From Undibacterium hunanense (GTDB lineage: Bacteria; Pseudomonadota; Gammaproteobacteria; Burkholderiales; Burkholderiaceae_D), in assembly GCF_014284335.1 (NCBI RefSeq), contig NZ_JACOGF010000014.1, forward strand, positions 62,001-126,000: 64,000 bases of DNA. Direction: 5' to 3'. Below are positions 34,544-42,431 of this stretch, piece after piece. Position numbers and translations under genes: made by a program. Position 1 is the stretch's first letter; each line of letters starts with the position of its first letter. The notes below the pieces were generated by a model. It did not search any database. It was not told the DNA's origin and saw only the letters and a program-made list of their open reading frames with translations.

Positions 34544-35353
34544 ATGAAAAACATTATTCGTACCGGCGCAGGCATGTTGGCCCTGTCCGTCATATTGACT
34601 GGCGCATCGGTCGTATTCATCAAAGCCCATGCCGCCAATGTCGCCATGGCCAGTGGTGGATCGTCAGCCAGTGAAGCGCGCCCCGTGAATGCAAGCGTAG
34701 TGAATGTCGTCCTGCATGGTCCCGTTGACCTGATACTGAAACAGGCCAGCACACCGGAAATGCTGGTCAGGGGCGATGCCAAACTGGTATCCCGTATTAC
34801 GACGACCATCGAAGGCAATACCCTGCACATCGGTACCCGTGGCATTTATATTTCCATAGGCAAAACCGAACAAACCAAGGTCGAACTGAGTTTGCCCAAT
34901 CTGGAAAAACTCCAGCTTGGCGGGAGCGGTGACGCCAGCATCAAGGGTTTTCGTGGCAATAAAATGGAAATCTCTGTGAATGGGTCGGGTGACGTCAACT
35001 TTGATGGTGATTTTCAGCAAGTTAATGCTGGCCTGCACGGCAGCGGCAACCTGAATTTGAATCTGGGCAATAGCGACACGGTAGAACTCAGTATCAATGG
35101 TTCTGGCGACAGTGTCATCAAGGGTCAGTCCAGATTACTGAATGCCAGACTGCACGGTTCAGGCGATTTGAATGCTGTTGCACTGAAAAGTGCCCAGGTC
35201 TTCGTCAATGCCGTGGGTTCATCCAGTGCCAAGGTATTTGCCAGCCAGGAAGCCCGCCTGAAGTTGACGGGCAGTGGTGACGTGCACGTTTTTGGTAATC
35301 CTGGCAAGCGCAATGTGGAGCGTGTAGGCTCCGGCGAGGTGCGCTGGGACTGA
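34544..35353 (+). CDS. Head-GIN domain (DUF2807) exported protein
   Basis: A 269-residue protein with an N-terminal signal/anchor (GAGMLALSVILTGASVVFIKAHA). From residue ~55 it is a right-handed beta-helix built of repeats ending in G-S-G-D/N: LGGSGDASIKG, VNGSGDVNFDG, LHGSGNLNL, INGSGDSVIKG, LHGSGDLNA, LTGSGDVHVFG and VGSGEVRWD. This is the DUF2807 (putative auto-transporter adhesin, head GIN) pattern. AGGAG lies six bases before the ATG at 34544. It is probably co-transcribed with the HAAS protein. Cell-surface or periplasmic location is likely; the ligand is unknown. Confidence 0.9.
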   Translation: MKNIIRTGAGMLALSVILTGASVVFIKAHAANVAMASGGSSASEARPVNASVVNVVLHGPVDLILKQASTPEMLVRGDAKLVSRITTTIEGNTLHIGTRGIYISIGKTEQTKVELSLPNLEKLQLGGSGDASIKGFRGNKMEISVNGSGDVNFDGDFQQVNAGLHGSGNLNLNLGNSDTVELSINGSGDSVIKGQSRLLNARLHGSGDLNAVALKSAQVFVNAVGSSSAKVFASQEARLKLTGSGDVHVFGNPGKRNVERVGSGEVRWD

Positions 35354-35399
35354 AAAAGTGGGATATCAGTGTTGTTTATTGGCGTAGAGCAAATATCAT

Positions 35400-35486
35400 T
35401 GCCTGATGGAATGATATTTTCTTTTGAAAATATTTTTAATTGGAAAATTATATTTTGAAAATAAATAATTAATTTAATAAAAATTC
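35400..35486. other. AT-rich spacer with hairpin
   Basis: Bases 35400-35486 are almost entirely A/T, unlike their surroundings. ATATTTTC-TTTT-GAAAATAT (35410s-35430s) forms a perfect 8-bp hairpin. It lies in the 280-base gap before the solute-binding protein. Such tracts attract H-NS/MvaT-type silencers, or can be UP-elements (inference). Confidence 0.6.
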
Positions 35487-35635
35487 GTCGCTGGCAGGTT
35501 GGTACCGAAACTCTATTTACTTGATGCATTTTTCTGCAATAATCATCGCAGATATGTAAGAATTTGTTTCAAAACCAAAAATAAGTTCTGTATTTGTACA
35601 TACAGGCCCATTTCTAACCTGACCAGCCGAGAATC

Positions 35636-36745
35636 ATGACTGCTACTCAAAGTAAGTGCTTGACCGCGTTGTTTGTTATGTTCAGCTTTATTTCTGGTGC
35701 TTTTGCCCAGGATAATCCCATGCAATTTCTTAGCAAGGCAAATGCCAAAGTGGCACGCGCTGCTTCCCTGAAGAATCATTGGGAAGGTCCGACAGACGGG
35801 CCCCGACTACAAAAGAAAAAGAAAATTATTTTTGTTGCTGCCGATCTCAGTGATCCGGGTACTGCGGGCGTATTTGCCAGCGTGCGTGAAGCCAGCGCCA
35901 GTGGTGGCTGGGAAACTTTGCCCATCGACTGCCGTGGGCGTTGCAACCAGGGTTCTGCCATCGTTGCCCAGGCGCTGGATATGAAGGCCGATGGCATCAT
36001 CATGGCAGGCGTGGATGTCGGCACCCAGGCCAAGGGTATGGCAGCTGCAGCCAAGGCCAAAATACCGGTGGTCGGCTGGCATGCGTCCACCAAAAATGGG
36101 CCGACAGATGGCCTGTTCACGAATATTGCAACCAATCCAAAAGAGGTGGCACAGGTCGCTGCACTGTACACCGTGGTTGATTCCAACAACAAGGCTGGTA
36201 TCGTGGTGTTCACCGATACCAGCAATCCCTACCTGCATGCCAAGTCTGCCGCCATTGTTGAAACCATCAAGCAATGTGAAGGCTGCAAATTACTGAGTGT
36301 GGAAGATGTGCCGTTGATTGATGCCCATATCAAAATGAAAGGCGTGGTTGAAAACCTCGTCAAACGCCATGGCAGCAAGTGGACGCATGCGATTGGTGCC
36401 ATCGATTTCTATTTTGACCTGCTGGAAGTACCAGCCACGGCAGCTCTGATCGCCAACAACAAACTGGTAGGCGTAGCTGCCGGTGACGGTTCACCTACGG
36501 CCTACAAACGCATCCGTGCCAACAGCCTGCAGACGGCTACCGTACCTGAACCACTGTCCATGCATGCCTGGCAGTTGGTGGATGAGCTCAATCGGGCGTT
36601 TTCTGGCGCAGAGCCAAGTGGATTTGTCAGTTCATCCGTCCATCTGGTGACGGCACAGAATATTGCCTATGACGGTGGACAGAAAAACACCTTTGAACCG
36701 GGCAATGATTTCCGCAATCATTACCTGCGCTATTGGTCAAAATAA
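35636..36745 (+). CDS. Sugar-type periplasmic binding protein (Peripla_BP_4), orphan
   Basis: A 369-residue exported protein; the signal peptide ends ...FISGAFAQ. The mature part has the LacI/ribose-binding fold: KIIFVAADLSDPGTAGVFASVREA, MKADGIIMAGVDVGTQAKGM, IPVVGWHASTKNGPTDGLFT, and GVAAGDGSPTAYKRIR before a hinge and FVSSSVHLVTAQNI. Two paired Cys (CRGRC; CEGC) may form disulfides. No ATPase or permease adjoins it. The neighbour is a convergent diguanylate cyclase, so a sensory rather than transport role is possible but unproven. The stop TAA is in a 13-bp tandem repeat. Confidence 0.87.
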   Translation: MTATQSKCLTALFVMFSFISGAFAQDNPMQFLSKANAKVARAASLKNHWEGPTDGPRLQKKKKIIFVAADLSDPGTAGVFASVREASASGGWETLPIDCRGRCNQGSAIVAQALDMKADGIIMAGVDVGTQAKGMAAAAKAKIPVVGWHASTKNGPTDGLFTNIATNPKEVAQVAALYTVVDSNNKAGIVVFTDTSNPYLHAKSAAIVETIKQCEGCKLLSVEDVPLIDAHIKMKGVVENLVKRHGSKWTHAIGAIDFYFDLLEVPATAALIANNKLVGVAAGDGSPTAYKRIRANSLQTATVPEPLSMHAWQLVDELNRAFSGAEPSGFVSSSVHLVTAQNIAYDGGQKNTFEPGNDFRNHYLRYWSK

Positions 36746-36787
36746 GTGGTCATAAGTAAGTGACCAAAATAAGCGACCAAAATAAGC
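36736..36787 (+). repeat. 13-bp tandem repeat across a stop codon
   Basis: Four 13-base units related to GACCAAAATAAGC: 36736-36748, 36749-36761 (diverged), 36762-36774 and 36775-36787, the last two identical. TAA falls at 36743 (the used stop), 36753, 36757, 36770 and 36783, covering all frames. Confidence 0.92.
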
Positions 36788-36821
36788 TGCTTTGAAAGTT
36801 GCTGCGAATAGACAGGAAGAG

Positions 36822-36851
36822 CAGGCCGGAACTATTCCGGCCTGTTTTTTT
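36822..36851 (+). terminator. Strong Rho-independent terminator
   Basis: CAGGCCGGAA (36822-36831), loop CTA, TTCCGGCCTG (36835-36844), then seven Ts. It ends the binding-protein transcript. Confidence 0.95.
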
Positions 36852-36873
36852 ATGCTTTCAGTGACAAGCCGGA

Positions 36874-38082
36874 TTACAAGGCTGCTCTTTGCGTGACTGC
36901 CGCCAGGATATTGTCGGGGACTGATTTGTCCAAATACATGCGCTGATCGGCGGCCTGCATCAACCGGTCGGCTGTACGGCCATCTGTCGGGAACATGGCA
37001 GAGCCCAGTGCCGCTTCAATATTCACGGTATGGCCTTGTATGATGCAGGGGCCGACCAGCATTTTTTTCAGGCGCAGCAAAGTGCGGTCGAGCTGGGATT
37101 CCTGGTTCACGCCGAAGGTGATCGCAACAAATTCATCACCACCGATGCGGCCAACAAAATCGGCGTGGCGACAGAAACTCTTGAGCCGCTTTGCGACTTC
37201 CTTCAGCAGCAGGTCTCCGGCCTGATGACCATAGCGGTCATTGATTGCCTTGAAGTGGTTCAGGTCGATCAGGATAAAGCCAAAACCTTGCTGGTTGCGG
37301 GCGCTCATGGCGATGGCACGGTCGAGTATTTCATCCACGTGCCTGCGGTTGGGCAGGCCGGTGAGTACATCTTCGCGTGCCATTTGCAGTATGCTGTTTT
37401 GCGCCCGTAAATTGCAGCAGGCGCTGACACCATATGTCCAGCTCAGCAGGCACAAGACCAGCACCAGATACACCACGTTCAGCAATGGATGCCCGGCTAG
37501 TTGTGCATTGTCGTCAGCGCTGAAGGCCAGGTGCCAGCGAAGCATGAAGGCCGCCGCCATGGCCGACATGGATAATGCCCCTATGCCTGCAGCCAGCAAT
37601 TCGAGATCGCGGGTTTTTCTGATGAGTATGAAGGCATTGGCCAGCATTAATGCCGCTGCAATCGCATCATGAAACAGGTAACGGCGTATCATGTCGTCCC
37701 GGTTGACGAATGCCAGCAGGACGAAGAGCGGAATCAGTACCAGACCCAGGCGCCAGCGCTGGTGTGACGCATAGCCGCGAAAGCGCAAGGTGCCTTCCAG
37801 CATCAGCAGGACGGTAGTGAGTGCCAGGGAATTATTGATGGCAATAATCAGCGCTTTGGGAACATCAGTCACGCCAATGAGCCGCATTACCAGAAAGGCG
37901 GGTGCAGTGATCGATGCCGCAAGTGCCCATACCCCCGTGCCGGGTATGCCGCGATTGATGCGCCAGACAGCCAGCATGACCAGCATGGAAATCACACTGA
38001 TGCAGACAACGACCAGGTCAAGCGTAGTACGATCCAGATTAACCATAGACAGGTATGGGTGCATGGGTGGCACGGCAGTCAT
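36874..38082 (-). CDS. Seven-TM diguanylate cyclase (GGDEF)
   Basis: About 402 residues. The N-terminal half has seven hydrophobic helices (LVVVCISVISMLVMLAVW; WALAASITAPAFLVMRLIG; LALTTVLLMLEGTL; LGLVLIPLFVLLAFV; IAAALMLANAFILI; LAAGIGALSMSAMAAAFML; VVYLVLVLCLLSWTYGV), an uncharacterised membrane sensor. The GGDEF domain follows: DVLTGLPNRRHVDE, GFILIDLNHFKAINDRYGH and VGRIGGDEFVAI. The catalytic GGDEF is intact, and RHAD lies exactly five residues before it, a canonical c-di-GMP inhibitory I-site. The frame is open to 38505 but that part overlaps the divergent flavoprotein gene. The start (38082; 38064, 38046 and 38181 also possible) lacks a clear ribosome-binding site. Confidence 0.9.
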   Translation of the reverse strand: MTAVPPMHPYLSMVNLDRTTLDLVVVCISVISMLVMLAVWRINRGIPGTGVWALAASITAPAFLVMRLIGVTDVPKALIIAINNSLALTTVLLMLEGTLRFRGYASHQRWRLGLVLIPLFVLLAFVNRDDMIRRYLFHDAIAAALMLANAFILIRKTRDLELLAAGIGALSMSAMAAAFMLRWHLAFSADDNAQLAGHPLLNVVYLVLVLCLLSWTYGVSACCNLRAQNSILQMAREDVLTGLPNRRHVDEILDRAIAMSARNQQGFGFILIDLNHFKAINDRYGHQAGDLLLKEVAKRLKSFCRHADFVGRIGGDEFVAITFGVNQESQLDRTLLRLKKMLVGPCIIQGHTVNIEAALGSAMFPTDGRTADRLMQAADQRMYLDKSVPDNILAAVTQRAAL

Positions 38083-38197
38083 ATCAGACAGGCACTTCAG
38101 GCGACAGGCGACAGATGGGGCAATTCCGCATTCACGCCGTTCGAGCACGAACAGAAATTGGCACAAATGACATGAAATCATATTATGAACCAAACTT

Positions 38198-39454
38198 ATG
38201 CAAAAGCACTTAAATAATTCACAAAATGACAACGCGGATGAAGTGGTTGTCATTGGTGGCGGGCCTGCTGGCCTGATGGCTGCCGAGACGCTGGCCAGCC
38301 AGGGGCTGGCCGTCAGTCTGTACGATGCCATGCCATCGGTAGGGCGTAAGTTTTTGATGGCCGGCAAGGGGGGAATGAACCTGACCCATTCGGAAGATTC
38401 TGTCTCTTTCATGACACGGTATGCCGGGCGCGAAGTCGTCCTGTCGCCCATGATCAGCCAGTTTAACGCTAGTGCCCTGCGTAACTGGGCTGCCGGTTTG
38501 GGCATAGAGACTTATGTTGGTAGTTCGGGCCGGGTCTTCCCTGTTGACATGAAGGCCGCGCCGCTATTGCGTGCATGGCTGCATCGCTTGCGTACGCAGG
38601 GTGTGCGGTTTCATATGCGTCATCGCTGGCTGGGATGGCGCGATGCACAGACTCTGGTGTTCGCCACGCCAGAAGGCGAAGTCCAGCGGTCTGCGCGTGC
38701 CACCGTGCTGGCCCTCGGTGGTGGTAGTTGGGCCCGTCTCGGTTCGGATGGTGCCTGGGTTGAAACCCTGCGTCAGCGCGGTATTGCCGTTGCTGATTTG
38801 CTGGCGGCGAATTGTGGTTTCGATGTGGGCTGGACCACATTCTTCCAGGAGCGCTTTGCCGGTCATCCCTTACTGACGGTTGCCGCCAGGGTAAAGGACA
38901 GTGGCTTGCCCATGCGCAAAGGCCAGTTCGTGATGACTGCCAGTGGCGTCGAGGGCAGCCTGGTGTATGCCCTGTCTGCCGCGTTGCGTGATCAACTGCA
39001 TGCCAACGGGCAGGCGGTGCTGGAACTGGATTTGTTGCCGGATACACCTTTGCAAAAAGTCATCAGCGACATACAGCACCCGCGCGGTTCACGATCTTTA
39101 TCCAGCCATTTAAAAAGCAGGCTCAGGCTGGATGCATTAAAAATGAGCCTGTTGCATGAATGCCTGCAAAAGTGCGATTTTGAACAGCCGCAGCTATTGG
39201 CACAGGCGATCAAGTGCCTGCCGCTTAAACTGACCGCCGTGCGCCCCATTGATGAAGCCATCAGCAGCGCTGGCGGTGTCTGTTTTGAAGGACTGTCCGC
39301 CAGCCTGATGGCACAACAACATCCTGGCCTGTTTTTTGCTGGCGAAATGCTGGATTGGGAAGCACCAACCGGTGGTTATTTGCTAACAGCATGCATGGCC
39401 AGCGGCAAGCAGGCGGCGCAGGGCGTCATTGACTGGCTGGCAAGCAATAAATAG
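38198..39454 (+). CDS. NAD(P)/FAD-dependent flavoprotein (TIGR03862 / HI0933-like)
   Basis: A 418-residue protein. EVVVIGGGPAGLMAAETLAS is the FAD-binding GxGxxG motif with its acidic strand end (VSLYDAMPSVGRKFLMAGKGGMNLTHSE), a hallmark of the HI0933 family. VLALGGGSWARLGSDGAW and the C-terminal GLFFAGEMLDWEAPTGGYLL complete it (family pattern FAGE-D--GxxGGYN, here with GGYLL). It is a predicted oxidoreductase of unknown substrate. The ATG at 38198 follows no strong ribosome-binding site. The TAG stop is contributed by a repeat end inserted at 39452. Confidence 0.92.
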   Translation: MQKHLNNSQNDNADEVVVIGGGPAGLMAAETLASQGLAVSLYDAMPSVGRKFLMAGKGGMNLTHSEDSVSFMTRYAGREVVLSPMISQFNASALRNWAAGLGIETYVGSSGRVFPVDMKAAPLLRAWLHRLRTQGVRFHMRHRWLGWRDAQTLVFATPEGEVQRSARATVLALGGGSWARLGSDGAWVETLRQRGIAVADLLAANCGFDVGWTTFFQERFAGHPLLTVAARVKDSGLPMRKGQFVMTASGVEGSLVYALSAALRDQLHANGQAVLELDLLPDTPLQKVISDIQHPRGSRSLSSHLKSRLRLDALKMSLLHECLQKCDFEQPQLLAQAIKCLPLKLTAVRPIDEAISSAGGVCFEGLSASLMAQQHPGLFFAGEMLDWEAPTGGYLLTACMASGKQAAQGVIDWLASNK

Positions 39455-39482
39455 AACTCATCCCTATTAATGAAATGAGTTC
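39452..39482. repeat. Solo terminal repeat of the 7145-type MITE-like element
   Basis: The bases after TA (39452-39453) read GAACTCATCCCTATTAATG and on to GAAATGAGTTC (to 39482), nearly identical to the right end at 7441-7466. GAACTCAT/ATGAGTTC-type symmetry makes it a hairpin. The TAG of the flavoprotein gene is formed by its first three bases. Confidence 0.75.
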
Positions 39483-39597
39483 CAGTTTTGTATTGTCTTG
39501 TTGTAAGTCGGCAGAGCCCGGCAGAAGTCGGTACAATGGGCGTTTCTTGATATCAATTTTTGGACTACATGTCTTTGCACTTCTTTTTCGTTTTTGT

Positions 39598-39924
39598 ATG
39601 AGTGAATCCCGTACCAATCCGCGCTCCAATGTGACCTGGCGCGGTGCCATCCAGGTGGTCCCCGGTAAAATCGTACCGGCCAAAATCGTCAATTTTTCCG
39701 TCAGCGGCATACAGATGCAGTGCAGCGCACTGTTGAAGGAAAAGCAAACGTATCAGATGATGATGGAAGTCCCCAGTCCGCGTGATGCTTCCCAGCGTAC
39801 CCAGGTGGTCTGCAAGGCAACCTGTATCTACTCCATACTCAGCGGTAGCGAATACCGCGCCGGCATGAAATATTTTGACGTGCCGCTCGAATACATAGAC
39901 CTGCTGTCGGCATGGTATGTCTGA
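39598..39924 (+). CDS. PilZ-domain protein (c-di-GMP receptor candidate)
   Basis: A 108-residue single-domain protein, MSESRTNPRSNVTWRGAIQV. RTNPR is the RxxxR c-di-GMP motif, and NFSVSGIQMQC matches the (D/N)xSxxG motif, so both c-di-GMP contacts are present. Length is typical of stand-alone PilZ proteins that adjust motility or exopolysaccharide output. A longer frame from 39475 starts inside a repeat and is not favoured. The diguanylate cyclase at 36874-38082 is about 1.5 kb away, so a local signalling pair is possible (inference). Confidence 0.88.
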   Translation: MSESRTNPRSNVTWRGAIQVVPGKIVPAKIVNFSVSGIQMQCSALLKEKQTYQMMMEVPSPRDASQRTQVVCKATCIYSILSGSEYRAGMKYFDVPLEYIDLLSAWYV

Positions 39925-40075
39925 ACCTGTAGTCAACCTGGCCTGGGCCTGATCCTGGCCCGCTCTAAACATTTTCCAGACATCCTCCAAGCCTGACCCA
40001 GGCTTTGTCACCAGACTGACAGCATGGGTTCAAGGCTTGTGATATAAACAGCCTTTAGCTTCTTTTTTGTGCATC

Positions 40076-40567
40076 ATGTCTAAGCATCCTGAATTGCCTG
40101 AAACCGCCCTGCGTGTCGCCCGTTTGCTGGAAAGCCTGGGCCATGACCAGGCCATCGTCATGTTGCCGGAAACCGGCAAGACCTCGGCTGAAGCTGCCGC
40201 CGGTCTGGGTTGCGAAGTTGCCGAAATCGCCAAATCCATTGTCTTCCGCCGCCTGCAGGATAATGCAGCCGTCATGGTTGTTGCCAGCGGCATCAACCGT
40301 GTGGATGAAAACAAGGTTGCAGCCCTGGTGGGGCCGCTGGGCAAAGCCGATGCCCGTTTTGTCAAAGAAAAAATCGGTTATGCCATTGGTGGTGTCTGCC
40401 CGATCGGCCACCTGGAAAAAACCGTGATGCTGATCGACCAGGACCTGCTGCAATATGCCCATGTCTGGGCGGCGGCTGGACATCCGCATGCTGTGTTCAG
40501 GCTCACGCCCGAACAATTGAAAAACATGACAGGCGCCCCTGTTGTTGACGTGGCCTTGCGCGCATGA
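40076..40567 (+). CDS. YbaK/EbsC-family aminoacyl-tRNA deacylase
   Basis: A 163-residue protein of the YbaK/ProX editing fold: SAEAAAGLGCEVAEIAKSIVFR (with the conserved Lys of IAKSIVF), MVVASGINRVDENKV and IGYAIGGVCPIGH. The GG-V-P/C-GH pattern marks the catalytic pocket. It hydrolyses mischarged aminoacyl-tRNA such as Cys- or Ala-tRNA(Pro); the exact specificity is not readable. The start MSKHPELPETAL (40076) is preferred over 40067. The stop overlaps the next ATG (ATGA), so it is coupled to the DUF1289 gene. Confidence 0.92.
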   Translation: MSKHPELPETALRVARLLESLGHDQAIVMLPETGKTSAEAAAGLGCEVAEIAKSIVFRRLQDNAAVMVVASGINRVDENKVAALVGPLGKADARFVKEKIGYAIGGVCPIGHLEKTVMLIDQDLLQYAHVWAAAGHPHAVFRLTPEQLKNMTGAPVVDVALRA

Positions 40568-40779
40568 CTATTTTGCATGAATTTGACCCGGCCCAGTTTG
40601 TCATGGCACCTGGCGCGACCGTACCTTCACCTTGTGTGAATATCTGCCGCATGGATGAAAAAACTGCGCTATGCAGCGGCTGTTATCGCAGCATTGATGA
40701 AATCATTTGCTGGAGCAAGGCGGATAATCATAAGAAGCTGGAAATCTGGGATTTGATACAGCAAAGAATGTTGCCCTGA
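40564..40779 (+). CDS. DUF1289 small cysteine-rich protein
   Basis: A 71-residue protein. SPCVNICRMDEKTALCSGCY with RSIDEI...W is the DUF1289 signature of four conserved cysteines, which probably bind a metal. Several homologues adjoin YbaK or oxidoreductase genes. The function is unknown. It starts within the ybaK stop (ATGA at 40564-40567). Confidence 0.92.
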   Translation: MTILHEFDPAQFVMAPGATVPSPCVNICRMDEKTALCSGCYRSIDEIICWSKADNHKKLEIWDLIQQRMLP

Positions 40780-40827
40780 TCAGCGCTTTCAGTATCGTGG
40801 GCTGAATCAGCAGGCAAAGGAGACATC

Positions 40828-41466
40828 ATGAAACAGCTGGACTGGTATTTTGATTTTATTTCTCCCTTCGCCTACCTGCAGCATGAACTGCTGATGCGCG
40901 CACAGATGACAGACAGGCTGCATTACCACCCCGTCCTGTTTGCCAGCCTGCTCAATCACTGGGATAACAAGGGCCCGGCAGAAATCCCGCCCAAACGACA
41001 ATGGACTTTTGAACATTGTGTCTGGCTGGCCCGCAAGCATGGCATCAGCCTGCGCATGTTGCCCGAGCATCCATTCAATCCCCTGCCTGTATTGCGCCTT
41101 TGTCTGGTGCTCGGGTCTACTGCGCCGGTGGTACGTCGCCTGTTCAGCTTCGTCTGGCAAGAGGGCCATCTGCCTACCCAGACCGGGCACTGGCAAGCCC
41201 TGCTGGATGAATTGCAGGTGACGCCAGCGATGCTGGACACGCCCGACATCAAACAGATGCTCAGGCTCAACGGTGAAAAAGCCATTGCTGCTGATGTATT
41301 TGGCGTGCCAACGACAGTCGTGGATGGACGCTGTTTCTGGGGCCTGGATAGCACCGACATGTTGCAGACCTACCTGAATGGCGATGACTTCTTTAATTCA
41401 CCCGAGATGGTGGCAGCCCGCAAGATGCCGTATGGCCTGCAGCGCAAGATAACGGAGAAAACATGA
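40828..41466 (+). CDS. 2-hydroxychromene-2-carboxylate isomerase family (kappa-GST/DsbA-like)
   Basis: A 212-residue thioredoxin-fold protein. WYFDFISPFAYLQHELL has the Ser of the glutathione-binding S-P-F/Y motif; GVPTTVVDGRCFWGLDSTDML contains the cis-Pro loop and the WG-D terminus of the family. It isomerises chromene carboxylates in naphthalene-type degradation in characterised members; here no aromatic pathway genes adjoin, so the substrate is open. AAAGGAG lies before the ATG. The stop overlaps the next gene (ATGA at 41463). Confidence 0.92.
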   Translation: MKQLDWYFDFISPFAYLQHELLMRAQMTDRLHYHPVLFASLLNHWDNKGPAEIPPKRQWTFEHCVWLARKHGISLRMLPEHPFNPLPVLRLCLVLGSTAPVVRRLFSFVWQEGHLPTQTGHWQALLDELQVTPAMLDTPDIKQMLRLNGEKAIAADVFGVPTTVVDGRCFWGLDSTDMLQTYLNGDDFFNSPEMVAARKMPYGLQRKITEKT

Positions 41467-42371
41467 TAGCTCTGCCCACCGGCATGCAAGTCTTTGAACG
41501 TGGCTGGTTATCCTCGAACAACATCCTGTTCATGGATGAACAAAAAAACGCACTGGTGGACAGTGGCTATCTGATCCACGCGCCGCAGACACTGGCGCTG
41601 GTGCAGCAAGCCATGGGTGAACGCAAGCTGGATTTGTTGGTGAATACCCATCTGCATTCCGATCATTGTGGCGGCAATGCCCTGTTACAGCGCCATTATG
41701 GCTGCCGCACCCTGATACCCGTCGCCGAGACAGCCGCAGTCGCCACATGGGATGAGGACGCCCTCAGCTATGCCGCCACCGGCCAGCAATGCGAGCGCTT
41801 CGGGTTCGATGCCGCCATACAGCATGGCGACCGTCTGCAACTGGGCGGCATGGACTGGCAGGTACTGGCCGCGCCCGGGCATGATCCGCATTCCATGATC
41901 CTGTATTGCCCACAGGAAGGCATACTGATTTCTGCCGACGCCTTGTGGGAAAACGGCTTTGGCGTGATCTTCCCTGAACTGGAGGGTGAATCAGGTTTTG
42001 CCGAACAGGCCGCCATACTGCAAGTCATACGTGAATTGCATCCGCGTATCGTCATTCCCGGTCACGGTGCCGCCTTTGGTGATGTGGATGCCGCGCTGCA
42101 AAGGGCAGAATCAAGGCTGGATTATCTACGTGCAGATCCCCGGCGCAATGCCCGCAACGCAGCCAAAGTCATGCTGGCTTTCATCTTGCTGGAAGCCCGT
42201 CAACTCAGCATCGCCGGTGCATTAGCGCAATTGGGCAATACACGGCTGATCACTTCTTCTGCCAGGCTGTTGGGGCAGGAACCAAGCAGCCTGATACCGC
42301 AATTAGCCAGTGAACTGGTGAGTGCCGGTGCAGCAAGGATGGATGGGGATATGCTGATCAGTACCCGCTGA
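41463..42371 (+). CDS. MBL-fold metallo-hydrolase
   Basis: A 302-residue enzyme. NTHLHSDHCGGNALL is the HxHxDH zinc motif, AAPGHDPHSMILY the second His site, ILISADALWENGFGVIFPE the Asp and PGHGAAFGDVDAAL the last His. A C-terminal helical extension (from residue ~215) resembles the LACTB2-like C-terminal domain. It hydrolyses a thioester or lactone; glyoxalase II-like activity is plausible next to the glutathione-dependent isomerase, with which it is translationally coupled. The substrate is not determined. Confidence 0.93.
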   Translation: MIALPTGMQVFERGWLSSNNILFMDEQKNALVDSGYLIHAPQTLALVQQAMGERKLDLLVNTHLHSDHCGGNALLQRHYGCRTLIPVAETAAVATWDEDALSYAATGQQCERFGFDAAIQHGDRLQLGGMDWQVLAAPGHDPHSMILYCPQEGILISADALWENGFGVIFPELEGESGFAEQAAILQVIRELHPRIVIPGHGAAFGDVDAALQRAESRLDYLRADPRRNARNAAKVMLAFILLEARQLSIAGALAQLGNTRLITSSARLLGQEPSSLIPQLASELVSAGAARMDGDMLISTR

Positions 42372-42431
42372 TAGCAACAAGCCGCAAGCAGCTTTTTTTC
42401 GTATTTTCACTCATCAATCAGGGTTTTCAGC

